Source: Glaciecola sp041380235
GTDB lineage: Bacteria > Pseudomonadota > Gammaproteobacteria > Enterobacterales > Alteromonadaceae
Assembly (NCBI RefSeq): GCF_041380235.1
Contig: NZ_JBGIYY010000021.1
Span: 1 to 64,000, forward strand
Reading direction: 5' to 3'
Length of the DNA stretch: 64,000 bases
The position numbers and the translations under genes were made by a program. The notes below the pieces were generated by a model. That model made no database searches. It worked only from the letters and a program-made list of their open reading frames with translations, and had not been told where the DNA came from. Shown piece after piece: positions 15,422 through 25,051 of this stretch (position 1 is the first letter of the stretch; each line of letters opens with the position of its first letter).

Positions 15422-17929
15422 ATGAAAAACACATTTATAAGAAAGAGTCTTTCGCTTGCCATTTTGGCCGCACTTAGCAACAACGTCTTAGCACAAGAAA
15501 CAGCAGATGAATCTGAGAATGTTCAGGATTACGAACGAATTGTCGTGACTGCATCCCCTGCTGGTGTAGCGGCACAAGAAGCTTCAGTTTCGGTAAGCGC
15601 ATTGGGCCAAGACGCGATTGAGAACCTTACACCTCGATCAACGGCAGAGATTTTCCGGGCGCTTCCTGGCATTCGCGCTGAGTCGTCAGGCGGAGGCGGT
15701 AATGCGAATATTACTGTGCGGGGCATTCCGCTTGCGACGGGTGGTTCAAAATTCATGCAAATCCATGAAGATGGTTTACCCGTGCTGGAATATGGTGATA
15801 TTAACTTTGGAAACACTGACAACTTTATACGGTTTGATTGGTCCGTTGAAGCAGTAGAGTCTGTGCGAGGCGGCTCTGCATCAACTTTTGCTAGTAATTC
15901 ACCGGGTGGTGTTATTAACATGATTAGTAACACTGGCGAATCTGGGGGTGGGGCAATTGGTACTTCGTTCGGTTTAGACTTTGAAGAATTTCGATTAGAC
16001 TTTGCATACGGTGGAGAGTTTAATGACGATTTGTATTTTCATATTGGTGGATTTGCCCGCGGTGGAGAAGGTGCTCGTGATACTGGGTTTAATGGAGATC
16101 AAGGCGGCCAAGTAAAATTTAATGTAACTCAAGTTTTAGATAATGGCCATATTCGCTTTTACTTTAAAAACTTGGACGACAGGGTCACAACCTATCTACC
16201 AGCACCCGTGCTTGTTAAGTCAAATGGTGAATATGGCGCAGTAGATAATTTTGATGCAAGCAGCCAAACGCTTCATTCTGCGTACACAACCAACGTGTCT
16301 ACGTTTGATTCATTCGGTAATCCACGAAATCGTGATCTGACAGATGGCATCGAATCGCAAGTAACTTCTTTTGGATTTGAAGCAGACTTAGAAGTGGCTC
16401 CAGGGGTTACCGTCCTCAATAAATTTAGAATATCTGATGTGTCGGGTAGCTTTATTTCTCCCTTTACTGATACTTTTGGCGATTATGGGCCGCAGTCTGC
16501 AGGCAGTATGGCAAACACTATTTGTAACTCAGCCAGAGATGGTGAAGGCAATCCGTTCAATTGTGCATCAACTTCAGTTACCTTAGCAAACGGTCCTGGG
16601 GCAGGAAGTGAATATAACGGTTTAGCGTTTTTAAATCTGTTGTTTGATACATCTTTGAATGATTTAGGCAATATGATAAACGATCTAAATGTTACCAAAG
16701 AATTCGACAACGGCGTGTCTGTAACGGCAGGTTACTATTATTCAAAACAAGATGTTGCGGCAAGTTGGAACAGTTGGAATACATTTATCCAAACTGTAGA
16801 TGGCACAAATTCACAATACTTGAATATTGTGGATGCTGATGGACAATCGCTTGTAAATAATGGTTTGTGGGCGCCAAGCTTTTTATCTTGGGAATGGGAT
16901 TTAAACTACACGACTCAAGCACCCTATATCAATATTGGCTTTGAGGTAGGAGATGATTGGCTATTCGATGTGAGTGCACGTCACGACACCGTTACGGGAA
17001 ATGGTGAGCTTATCAACTCTTGTTGTGGCGGGAACACCGACTTTGATCTGAACGGCGATGGCGTAATTTCGGGTAACAGTGAAGATGCTTCGGCTTCAAA
17101 TGGTTTTGGCTTTGGTGGCGGCGTTATCAATCTAAATCGCGCCGGAGCGGCAAGCCAAATTATCGACTATGAAGCGAGTAACACTTCGTTTTCACTGGGT
17201 GGCTCATATTTATATTCTGATGATATGACTTTCTTTGGCCGCTACAGTGAAGGTGGCCGAGCAATTGCCGATCGCCTTTTACAAATTGCGGGTACCCTAA
17301 ACGGCGACGGCAGTTTGACTAGCACTACCTCGGGGTTTGACGAAACCGAACAGCTAGAAGTAGGTGTCAAATATGGTACTAGTGACTTTAGACTAAACGG
17401 AACGTTCTTTAGTACCGTTACCCAAGATACTCAAGCCGAGCTTACCAGTGGTTTAACTTTTGTCCGCGAATATGAAGCGATGGGTTTAGAAGTTGAAGGT
17501 CGTTACAATTTAGGTAATGGTTTCTCAATGTCTGGTAATCTTACATGGACTGATGCTGAGATAAGTGATGACCAATTCAACCCCGCTCTAATAGGTAAAA
17601 CCCCTCGCCGTCAAGCTGATTTCATCTACACTTTAATGCCTCAATATGAAGCTGACAAGTTTACGATAGGTGCCGCGTTGCAAGGTTCCACTGACTATTA
17701 TGTGCAAGACTCAAATGAGCTGAAGCAAGACGCGTATATGCTAGTTAACTTATTTGCTACATATTACGTATCAGAGCAGTTTTCAATTTCTTTGAACGTG
17801 AATAACGCGACGGATGAATTCGTTATTACCGAATCAGAAGAAGCTAATGCAAGTGTTGGAGATATTATAAGAGCGAGACCATTGAACGGTCGGACTAGCT
17901 CAATACAGTTAAAGTATCTTTTTGACTAG
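15422..17929 (+). CDS. TonB-dependent outer membrane receptor, probable sucrose uptake
   Basis: An 835-aa receptor with a signal peptide ending at VLAQ, a TonB-box-like region (ERIVVTASPAG), a plug domain (RSTAEIFRALPGIRAESS; NITVRGIP; GGVINMIS at about residues 60-175) and a long beta-barrel ending in Phe-Asp (LKYLFD). It should carry a carbohydrate across the outer membrane using TonB energy. Position at the head of a sucrose phosphorylase operon, behind the LacI operators, makes sucrose the best guess (called omp_scr or suxA-like elsewhere). ATG at 15422 gives a proper signal peptide; an upstream GTG at 15389 does not. Confidence 0.88.
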   Translation: MKNTFIRKSLSLAILAALSNNVLAQETADESENVQDYERIVVTASPAGVAAQEASVSVSALGQDAIENLTPRSTAEIFRALPGIRAESSGGGGNANITVRGIPLATGGSKFMQIHEDGLPVLEYGDINFGNTDNFIRFDWSVEAVESVRGGSASTFASNSPGGVINMISNTGESGGGAIGTSFGLDFEEFRLDFAYGGEFNDDLYFHIGGFARGGEGARDTGFNGDQGGQVKFNVTQVLDNGHIRFYFKNLDDRVTTYLPAPVLVKSNGEYGAVDNFDASSQTLHSAYTTNVSTFDSFGNPRNRDLTDGIESQVTSFGFEADLEVAPGVTVLNKFRISDVSGSFISPFTDTFGDYGPQSAGSMANTICNSARDGEGNPFNCASTSVTLANGPGAGSEYNGLAFLNLLFDTSLNDLGNMINDLNVTKEFDNGVSVTAGYYYSKQDVAASWNSWNTFIQTVDGTNSQYLNIVDADGQSLVNNGLWAPSFLSWEWDLNYTTQAPYINIGFEVGDDWLFDVSARHDTVTGNGELINSCCGGNTDFDLNGDGVISGNSEDASASNGFGFGGGVINLNRAGAASQIIDYEASNTSFSLGGSYLYSDDMTFFGRYSEGGRAIADRLLQIAGTLNGDGSLTSTTSGFDETEQLEVGVKYGTSDFRLNGTFFSTVTQDTQAELTSGLTFVREYEAMGLEVEGRYNLGNGFSMSGNLTWTDAEISDDQFNPALIGKTPRRQADFIYTLMPQYEADKFTIGAALQGSTDYYVQDSNELKQDAYMLVNLFATYYVSEQFSISLNVNNATDEFVITESEEANASVGDIIRARPLNGRTSSIQLKYLFD

Positions 17930-17936
17930 AAGCGTC

Positions 17937-17960
17937 TGGCAGAGGTGAAAGCCTCTGCCA
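17937..17960 (+). other. Intercistronic hairpin between receptor and permease genes
   Basis: TGGCAGAGG and CCTCTGCCA form a perfect 9-bp stem with a 6-base loop, directly after the receptor stop. No T-run follows, and the permease starts 25 bases later in the same operon. It may protect the 5' receptor message or attenuate downstream expression. Confidence 0.65.
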
Positions 17961-17984
17961 TAAAATCAAGAATAAGGAACATCT

Positions 17985-19271
17985 ATGTCATCCCTTGAAA
18001 AGTCGCAAAAAAATTTAATGTTGATCAGATGGCTAACTTACTTAATGTTCATGATGTTCGCGATGACATCTGATTCTGTTGGTGAAATCATTAAAGAAGT
18101 GAAAATTGAGTATGGTGTCAACAATACACAAGCAAGTCTTTTGCACTCTCTATTTATGGTTGGTATTGCTTTTTCAGGTTTGTTTCTTGGTTTTCTAGCT
18201 GACAGATTTGGACGTAAACCAACCTTGATTTTAGGCCTAGGTTTATTTGCAGCCTCTTGTTACTTATTTTTACTGGGTGGTGGCTTCAATTTTATTTTAG
18301 GACTTATCACCCTATCGGGTCTGGCGGTTGGCATATTTAAAACGGCAGCACTCGCGTTGATTGGTGACATTTCTTGCTCGACAAAAGAACACACTGGCAC
18401 TATGAATGGAGCTGAGGCATTCTTTGGAGTTGGCGCAATTATTGGTCCTTTGCTGGTGGCTTATTTGATTCGACAAGGCGTTGATTGGATTTGGTTGTAT
18501 GTTATTGCCGGTGGTTTGTGCACTGTGCTAATCGTTATGGCATTAATGGTTAACTATCCGAAGACAATCAAAAAGGCAGATGCAAAGCCAGTGAACCTAA
18601 GTCAGAGTTTAAAGTTGCTAAAAGACCCTTATGCAATGGGCTTCTCCATAGGCGCTTTTTTATACGTTGCAGCAGAAAGCGCCATTTATGTCTGGATGCC
18701 AACTTACTTAGTCTGCGATGCGAACTCTGTAGAAGAGGTTTTTTCTTGTTACTCAAATGAAACAAATCAATTACTAGCGATGTATGCCGTTTCTGTCTTC
18801 TTCTCGTTGCGTGCAATAGGCCGTTTTATCGGCATTTGGATGATGCAGCGTTTCGAATGGACCAAGGTATTAGTTTGGTTCAGTTTCGCCATTATGGTGT
18901 GTTTTATTGGTGGGCTTGTTGGCGGTAAGTCTATAGCCGTTTATCTGTTTCCATTAAGCGGTATCTTCATGTCGGTAATTTACCCTACATTTAATTCTAA
19001 GGGGATTAGTTGTTTTCCGAAAAGTCAGCATGGCTCTGTTGCGGGGGTAATATTGTTTTTTACAGCTGCAGGCGCAGCAGCCGGTCCGTTGATCATGGGA
19101 ATTGTGACCGATGCTAACGGTGGGGATGCTAAATATGGATTCTTTGTTGCGACCGTCTTTTCTGTGCTTTTATTTATGGGATTGGTTTATAACGCCATGA
19201 AAAAGCCCACAGAGCAGCGGCTCAAAGAAATTGAGCGGACAGAGTATACAAATTTAAATGTAAACGGGTAG
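17985..19271 (+). CDS. scrT: MFS sugar transporter, probable sucrose permease
   Basis: A 428-aa 12-helix major facilitator. The loop 2-3 signature is FLADRFGRKPTLILG near residues 73-88. Sequence style is close to sugar/H+ symporters. It is followed four bases later by the fructokinase gene and lies between the receptor and the phosphorolysis enzymes, so it should bring sucrose from periplasm to cytoplasm. AAGGA precedes the ATG. The symbol follows the scr loci described in Shewanella-type bacteria; sucrose specificity is inferred from context, not from the sequence. Confidence 0.8.
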   Translation: MSSLEKSQKNLMLIRWLTYLMFMMFAMTSDSVGEIIKEVKIEYGVNNTQASLLHSLFMVGIAFSGLFLGFLADRFGRKPTLILGLGLFAASCYLFLLGGGFNFILGLITLSGLAVGIFKTAALALIGDISCSTKEHTGTMNGAEAFFGVGAIIGPLLVAYLIRQGVDWIWLYVIAGGLCTVLIVMALMVNYPKTIKKADAKPVNLSQSLKLLKDPYAMGFSIGAFLYVAAESAIYVWMPTYLVCDANSVEEVFSCYSNETNQLLAMYAVSVFFSLRAIGRFIGIWMMQRFEWTKVLVWFSFAIMVCFIGGLVGGKSIAVYLFPLSGIFMSVIYPTFNSKGISCFPKSQHGSVAGVILFFTAAGAAAGPLIMGIVTDANGGDAKYGFFVATVFSVLLFMGLVYNAMKKPTEQRLKEIERTEYTNLNVNG

Positions 19272-19275
19272 AGTT

Positions 19276-20166
19276 GTGAAAAAGTACTTTGCAGTGCTTG
19301 AGGCCGGCGGGACAAAATTCAATTGTGCTGTGATGGATCAAGATAAAAATGTAGTAGCGCAACGCAGAATTCCAACAAGTTATCCGGATGAAACGATGGC
19401 GCAAGTGCTTAACTTTTTTAAAGAAGAAATACCTGCGAAGCAAAAATACGCAGGCTTGGGTATTGCGAGTTTTGGGCCAATTGATATGGACCGGACATCG
19501 CCTACATTTGGATATATTACTAAAACACCCAAACCATTTTGGTCCAATACATCAATTGCTGTGCCACTTGCTAAACAATTAGATTGCCCAGTTGCTTTTG
19601 ACACTGATGTGAATGGCGCGGCGTTAGCTGAATCATTGTGGGGAGCGGGTAAAGGTCATGATGTAGTTATTTATGTGACAGTAGGCACCGGTATTGGTGG
19701 TGGGGTGATTATCAATGAGAGACCCTTACATGGGCTGATTCATCCAGAAATTGGTCATATGATTTTGCCCGGCTATCCGTCAATCAAGGGAACCTGCCCA
19801 TTTCATGAAAATTGTGCTGAGGGCTTAGCGTCGGGAGCTGCAATGAGTAAAATCTGGCAAAAATCGGCTGAAACACTGGATGAAAATCATCAGGCTTGGG
19901 AAGTTGAGGCCACAATCCTTTCACAACTTTGCCACAATCTACTGCTTAGTTTCTCTCCCAAGAAAATTATCTTTGGCGGTGGGGTTATGGCAAATCATAG
20001 TTTGTTAGAAAATGTGATAGTCAAAGCCGAACAGAGTATTAATCAATATCTGACCTTTCCCAATAACTTGTCTTTGAAAGATGTTATTTCACCGACAGGT
20101 TTAGGACAAAATAGCGGTTTACTTGGTGCTTTTGCACTCGCCCAGACTCAAGCTATTAATATATAA
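19276..20166 (+). CDS. scrK: ROK-family fructokinase
   Basis: A 296-aa ROK kinase that would phosphorylate the fructose released from sucrose. It has the N-terminal phosphate motif EAGGTKFNCAV (residues 8-18), the DTDVNGAALAE sugar/catalytic segment near 110, the VGTGIGGGVIINERPLHG loop near 136, and the ROK zinc motif H-E-GH ... C-FH-NCAEGLASG. It starts with GTG four bases after the permease stop, with only a weak ribosome site, so translational coupling is likely. Length agrees with proteobacterial Mak/ScrK enzymes (about 300 aa). Confidence 0.88.
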   Translation: MKKYFAVLEAGGTKFNCAVMDQDKNVVAQRRIPTSYPDETMAQVLNFFKEEIPAKQKYAGLGIASFGPIDMDRTSPTFGYITKTPKPFWSNTSIAVPLAKQLDCPVAFDTDVNGAALAESLWGAGKGHDVVIYVTVGTGIGGGVIINERPLHGLIHPEIGHMILPGYPSIKGTCPFHENCAEGLASGAAMSKIWQKSAETLDENHQAWEVEATILSQLCHNLLLSFSPKKIIFGGGVMANHSLLENVIVKAEQSINQYLTFPNNLSLKDVISPTGLGQNSGLLGAFALAQTQAINI

Positions 20167-20197
20167 AATCAACATAAAAATTTATTGGAGAAACGTG

Positions 20198-21670
20198 ATG
20201 CCAGCTCACAATGGCGTACAACTTATTACTTATGTAGATCGTTTTGGCGGTCAGACTCTTCAGGATTTAGAAAACCTGCTCTCAACAGACTTAAAAGGGC
20301 TGTTTAAGGGCATACACCTATTACCATTTTATTATCCGATAGACGGTAAAGACGCCGGATTTGATCCTATCGATCATACTGCGGTGGACAATCGTTTAGG
20401 AAAATGGGAATCAGTAGCGTCACTTGGTCGAGACTTTAACCTCATGGCTGATATGATTGTCAATCACATGTCAGCGAAGAGCCAAGCCTTCCAAGATGTT
20501 TTGGAAAAAGGTCATCAGTCAGAGTATTGGTCACTTTTTCTGCATCGTGAGTCAGTTTTCGGCGATTCTGGCGACTTAGATATGAAGAAAGTATTTCGCC
20601 CTCGCCCAACGCCGTTCTTTACAGAATATAATCTAAAAAATGGAGAAACGATTCCGTTTTGGACCACATTTACTTCCAATCAAATTGATATCAACGTGGA
20701 GTCAAAAAAAGGTAAGGAATACCTAGACTCCATTTTAACAGTGTTTGCAAAAAACAATATTAACGTGATTAGGCTAGATGCTGCAGGTTATGCTATTAAA
20801 CGCGCCGGAAGCAATTGTTTTATGTTAGAGGAGACTTTTACTTTTATTGAGGCATTGAGTGAACGTGCGAGTGAATTAGGTATGGAGTGTTTGGTCGAAA
20901 TTCATAGCCACTATGAAACTCAAATTGAAATTGCTAAACGGTGTAATGCTGTTTATGACTTTGCCCTGCCGCCTTTGATTCTTCATACGCTTTTTACAAA
21001 GGACGCAACAGCCCTTTCAAATTGGCTTAAGATTTCGCCCCGCAATTGCTTTACCGTTTTAGATACCCATGACGGTATAGGTATAGTCGATGTAGGCCCA
21101 TCTAATGACAAGGCGGGTTTACTTACCGAAGGTGAGATAAATAACTTGGTTAGCACAATACACCAAAACTCATCCGGCGAGTCACTTCAAGCTACGGGTG
21201 CATCTGCAAGTAATGTTGATTTGTATCAGGTGAACTGTACCTTTTACGATGCATTGAAAAAAGATGATGGCGCCTATCTTTTAGCAAGAGCTATACAGTT
21301 TTTTTGTCCAGGCATTCCGCAGGTTTACTACGCGGGGTTTTTAGCCTGTGAAAACGACATGTCGTTGCTTGCAAAAACAAATGTTGGTAGAGACATCAAT
21401 AGGCCGTATATAACTGAATCTGAATTGAAATCGAACTTGAATAAACCAGTTGTCAAAGCGCTCATAGAACTTATCAAGATCCGAAACAATTCGACAGCGT
21501 TTAATGGTGATTTTACTTTTAAACAAAACAAGGGCACATTTCAGTTATGTTGGACCAGCCCAGAAGAGCAAGCAATTTTGACAGTACATTTGAATAGTTT
21601 GGACGCAAGCATAGAGCTCATAGAAAATAATCATCGCAAAGAATACGATTTGGTATCACTGATTAAATAA
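20198..21670 (+). CDS. scrP: Sucrose phosphorylase (GH13 subfamily 18)
   Basis: Converts sucrose plus phosphate to glucose-1-phosphate and fructose. At 490 aa it has family length and follows the Bifidobacterium enzyme closely: VQLITYVDRFG at the start, DAGFDPIDHT, MIVNHMS, nucleophile Asp in NVIRLDAAGY, acid/base Glu in LVEIHSHYE, and stabilising Asp in LDTHDGIGI. ATG at 20198 has GGAG before it; a longer reading into the kinase gene is rejected. GH13_18 also contains glucosylglycerol and glucosylglycerate phosphorylases, but the adjacent fructokinase favours sucrose. Confidence 0.9.
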   Translation: MPAHNGVQLITYVDRFGGQTLQDLENLLSTDLKGLFKGIHLLPFYYPIDGKDAGFDPIDHTAVDNRLGKWESVASLGRDFNLMADMIVNHMSAKSQAFQDVLEKGHQSEYWSLFLHRESVFGDSGDLDMKKVFRPRPTPFFTEYNLKNGETIPFWTTFTSNQIDINVESKKGKEYLDSILTVFAKNNINVIRLDAAGYAIKRAGSNCFMLEETFTFIEALSERASELGMECLVEIHSHYETQIEIAKRCNAVYDFALPPLILHTLFTKDATALSNWLKISPRNCFTVLDTHDGIGIVDVGPSNDKAGLLTEGEINNLVSTIHQNSSGESLQATGASASNVDLYQVNCTFYDALKKDDGAYLLARAIQFFCPGIPQVYYAGFLACENDMSLLAKTNVGRDINRPYITESELKSNLNKPVVKALIELIKIRNNSTAFNGDFTFKQNKGTFQLCWTSPEEQAILTVHLNSLDASIELIENNHRKEYDLVSLIK

Positions 21671-21729
21671 AATTATGATAATGTCTCAAAGAAGCACTAC
21701 TGGCTAGATTTCTGAGAGTTTTATTATTA

Positions 21730-22764
21730 ATGAGCGGTAATAAGTTAGCGATTAAAGAAGTGGCGCAACGTCTCGATGTGTCTACAGCGACAATTTCGAA
21801 TGCGTTTAATAGACCTGATCAGCTTTCAGAAAAAAAACGCAAAGCGATTTTGGCTGCATGCGAAGATATGGGATATTTTGGACCGAACAAAGCGGCTCGT
21901 TCACTTAGACAAGGTAAGTCTAATATTATTGCATTAATATTACCTGACGAATTAGATTATATGGTAAGCGACCCTGTAGCGACGCAGTTTATGGAGGGGG
22001 TCGCCAAGACCTTCAAAGCGTCTGGTAAACACCTTCTTCTATTTTCAGGTAACAATGAAAGCGTCAGCGACGTAATTGACTTTGTTGATGGCTTTATTTG
22101 TTATGGTTCTCCCAGAAACCCTCGCTTGCTGAGCCAATTACCAAATATTAAAAAGCCTATTGTTACGATAGATTTTGATATTGAAAAGACGCCATCCGTA
22201 AACATTGATAACGAGGAAGCCGCTTACCAATCAGCCCTAATGGCTCTGAAAAAAGATGTCAACAATCCAGTCATTTTGGGATTACGTTTGTTAGATGAGC
22301 CCTATGCTTGTGCTGTTGCAAATAAGTCACTCATAAATACAGAGCATTCTATATCTCATCGCAGGTTAGATGGTTATAAAAGAGCCCTTGCTGAGAATGG
22401 AATCAAAATTTCAGATGATAAAATTTGGCATATTCCTGAAAGTACGCACGAATTTGCAATCGTTGCTGCGCGCGAGGCGCTTGCTTCAACACCAAGGCCA
22501 ACGATACTGCTTTGCATGAGTGATATTATTGCTCTTTCTGCTATGCAGGAGGCATTGCGAATAGGATTAAGAATTCCTGAAGATATTCATGTGGTGGGTT
22601 TTGACGGTATAGAGCAGGGTCAGCGCTATCATCCAACGTTGGCTACTGTGCAGCAGTTTAGTGTCGACAAAGGCAAGAAAGCCGCCGAGATTTTTTTAAA
22701 TAAAAGTAAAGCCAGTGAAGTCTTAGGATTTAAAATTATACCCGGTGAAAGTGCACCAAATTAA
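21730..22764 (+). CDS. scrR: LacI-family regulator of the sucrose operon
   Basis: A 344-aa repressor with an N-terminal LacI helix-turn-helix and hinge (AIKEVAQRLDVSTATISNAF ... RSLRQGKSNIIALILPD, residues about 7-75) and a periplasmic-binding-protein-like sensor core (VHVVGFDGIEQGQRYHPTLATVQQ near 285). It is last in the sucrose operon and separated by 59 bases, where no operator is visible. The two TTAATCGATTAA palindromes before the receptor gene are its most likely targets. Effector not determined; fructose or sucrose derivatives are candidates in related regulators. Confidence 0.88.
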   Translation: MSGNKLAIKEVAQRLDVSTATISNAFNRPDQLSEKKRKAILAACEDMGYFGPNKAARSLRQGKSNIIALILPDELDYMVSDPVATQFMEGVAKTFKASGKHLLLFSGNNESVSDVIDFVDGFICYGSPRNPRLLSQLPNIKKPIVTIDFDIEKTPSVNIDNEEAAYQSALMALKKDVNNPVILGLRLLDEPYACAVANKSLINTEHSISHRRLDGYKRALAENGIKISDDKIWHIPESTHEFAIVAAREALASTPRPTILLCMSDIIALSAMQEALRIGLRIPEDIHVVGFDGIEQGQRYHPTLATVQQFSVDKGKKAAEIFLNKSKASEVLGFKIIPGESAPN

Positions 22765-22802
22765 TAGAGCCACATCTACACTATTACAGAATACTGGGAT
22801 AT

Positions 22803-24881
22803 TCAGATATTAGCGCTGTAATTTTCTTGACGAATTAACGACCTTACTAAAAAACGATTCGGCATCAGTGCATTCAGTAACGTAGTGCTCAGTGGAAATG
22901 GCCCGTTTGTTATTTCTGCTACCAAGGTATCAACTAATATAGGCGCGGTGGTGATGCCTCTGGAACCTAGGCCGGTCAGAATAAATACCTTGTTAACATT
23001 TTTGCCTGCGGCATAGCGATGAGCCGGCAATGCTTTGTACAAATCAGCTAACTCTTGAGTTTGAGCGACTATATCTGGCATAGCGCCAACCAATGGCAAA
23101 TGATCGGGCGTACTGCATCTAATTGCCGCTCTTCCTTGAATATCATCCGTGAAGAGTTCAGTAATATTCGCCATCCACTCACTTTCCTGCATCGCCTGTT
23201 TATGCATATTAATGTTTTTAAGGGTTTCCGCGGGGCGATGTTCAGTACCCATATCTTGTTTTATGTAAGTAGAGCCAAGCGCGTGGTAACCATTTACGGC
23301 CGGCGTGAAATATCCCTTATGACACAAAACGGCTTTTAGTTTGCTCGTTTTTTTACTCGTAGGAATCGCTTCTACTTGTCCGCGTGTCAGTCGCATTGGC
23401 AGCAATTGCTGGCATATCTGCAATGAATCGGCCCCTGCGGCAATCACCAGTGATTCCGTTTGCATATCCACTTGAACGCCATCTTGTTTGCGCAGTGTAA
23501 TTGTCAGCTTAGAATCAGCCGCTGCTGAGTAATGCAGAAATTCATGTTGATACAATGCGCTAAACAGACCGGTGTTCGACGCTTTTTGTAAACATGCCTT
23601 AATTAGACTAACTGGCCCAATCCATCCGCCTTTCGGTAAATGTAATGCTGAATGTGGAATGTCTAGGCCTGCAATTTTGCTTGCTTGCTGTGCGCTTACA
23701 ACTGTGGCTAGTTCATCAGGCCAAAGCGATTTATCGCGCATTTTTTTGAGTCGCTCTTGCGTATTTTGATTAAACCCAAGTTGCAATACTGAACACCAGT
23801 CATGCTCAAATTCTAGACCTTGTTCAACAAATTCATCATAAAAGCGTCGAGCATATAAAAAAGCATGTACAAAAAACTGGCTATTAACGCCGGCCTCTGC
23901 GTTTAGTTGAGGGTAAAACCCCGCTATAGGATTGCCTGACGCGCCAGAGGCTGGCGCTTTATCTTTGCAAATTAATTGCACCTTGATGCCCTGTTCGACT
24001 AAACGCAAAGCAAGCAGCGCAGCAGCGATGCCACCGCCAATAATCGTTAGCGCCTTAGGTGAAGCAAGCGCCTTGTTTTCTGCTCTGCTGATACGCTCAA
24101 AATAGGGGGGCTGTTTATCAATGCTCGGATGAAAAGTAGCTTGCGCCAATATCGCGACAATCATTTCTCGTTTGCGACCAAAGCCCTTAATTTTAGAAAC
24201 CGCAAAGCCTGCTTCTTGAAGCGCCCTTTTTACTGCGCCTGCTGCGGTAAAGGTTGACAGCGTAGCCTTTGGCGAACTGAGCCGCGCCATTTGATGCAAT
24301 ACTTCTATGTGCCACATGTCTTGGTTTTTACTAGGAGCAAAGCCATCCAGATACCAAGCGTTTACAAGTCCATCCTTCACGTTATGAATAGCAGATAAGC
24401 CAGTGTAAGCCTCACATAATATCAAATCTAAGGTTATCGCGCTGGCGCGTTCGCCAGCATTGTGGAAGCTGCGGTGAATCCCCTCTAGTGCCGGCGGGTA
24501 GGTGCGAATGACCGATGCAGAATACTTGGCTAATGACGGCCACTGTTGATAGATCTTATTTAGTGCTGATGTTTCAATAGGGAATTTTTCAAGGCTAATG
24601 TAATGCAGCTTTTTTAAAGGCGACTGCGGGTAGTTCTGCAAAAATTCCTCGAAGCGTTTTGCGGTAAGTAAATAGTTTAAGCCGGTGCCAAAGCCTGTTT
24701 CACCGATGCAAAATGTTGATTTTTGCCAGTTGAGCCACTGCTCCCAGAGTCGATTGCCTTGAATAAAGACATATTCACTCTCTGCGATGCCGTCTTCATT
24801 TGAAAAGTATACATCTCCAAAAGATAAGGATTCTGGCGTGCCGATAGAATTAAAGGATAGGTCTGCGTGGCTTAATTTCAT
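22803..24881 (-). CDS. mnmC: Bifunctional tRNA mnm5s2U34 biosynthesis enzyme MnmC
   Basis: Completes 5-methylaminomethyl-2-thiouridine at the tRNA wobble position. The N-terminal methyltransferase (residues about 1-250) has the SAM motif IGETGFGTGLN and the DLILCEAYTGLS / WYLDGFAPSKNQDMW segment. The C-terminal FAD oxidoreductase (about 270-660) opens with IIGGGIAAALLALRLVEQG and has GASGNPIAGFYPQL and the closing GLGSRGITTAPI. At 692 aa it is slightly longer than the E. coli enzyme (668). It is divergent from fabB, the same arrangement as in E. coli. Confidence 0.95.
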   Translation of the reverse strand: MKLSHADLSFNSIGTPESLSFGDVYFSNEDGIAESEYVFIQGNRLWEQWLNWQKSTFCIGETGFGTGLNYLLTAKRFEEFLQNYPQSPLKKLHYISLEKFPIETSALNKIYQQWPSLAKYSASVIRTYPPALEGIHRSFHNAGERASAITLDLILCEAYTGLSAIHNVKDGLVNAWYLDGFAPSKNQDMWHIEVLHQMARLSSPKATLSTFTAAGAVKRALQEAGFAVSKIKGFGRKREMIVAILAQATFHPSIDKQPPYFERISRAENKALASPKALTIIGGGIAAALLALRLVEQGIKVQLICKDKAPASGASGNPIAGFYPQLNAEAGVNSQFFVHAFLYARRFYDEFVEQGLEFEHDWCSVLQLGFNQNTQERLKKMRDKSLWPDELATVVSAQQASKIAGLDIPHSALHLPKGGWIGPVSLIKACLQKASNTGLFSALYQHEFLHYSAAADSKLTITLRKQDGVQVDMQTESLVIAAGADSLQICQQLLPMRLTRGQVEAIPTSKKTSKLKAVLCHKGYFTPAVNGYHALGSTYIKQDMGTEHRPAETLKNINMHKQAMQESEWMANITELFTDDIQGRAAIRCSTPDHLPLVGAMPDIVAQTQELADLYKALPAHRYAAGKNVNKVFILTGLGSRGITTAPILVDTLVAEITNGPFPLSTTLLNALMPNRFLVRSLIRQENYSANI

Positions 24882-25051
24882 ACAAGATCAACAGATTATT
24901 TGTAAAGATTTCATGAATGATTAACAATCAACGCTTAATTTGTTTTTATATATATGCCAGTATAACGACTTTGGCTATGCGGCGTTTAAAAATTCTGCGT
25001 TAAGTATAAGGCTTCGTATACACGAGCAACAGTTTTTATTAAAGGTGAACT

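Noticed and set aside
24882..25051. FadR or FabR operator before fabB
   Set aside because: No sequence with more than a half-site match was found, although such control is known in relatives.
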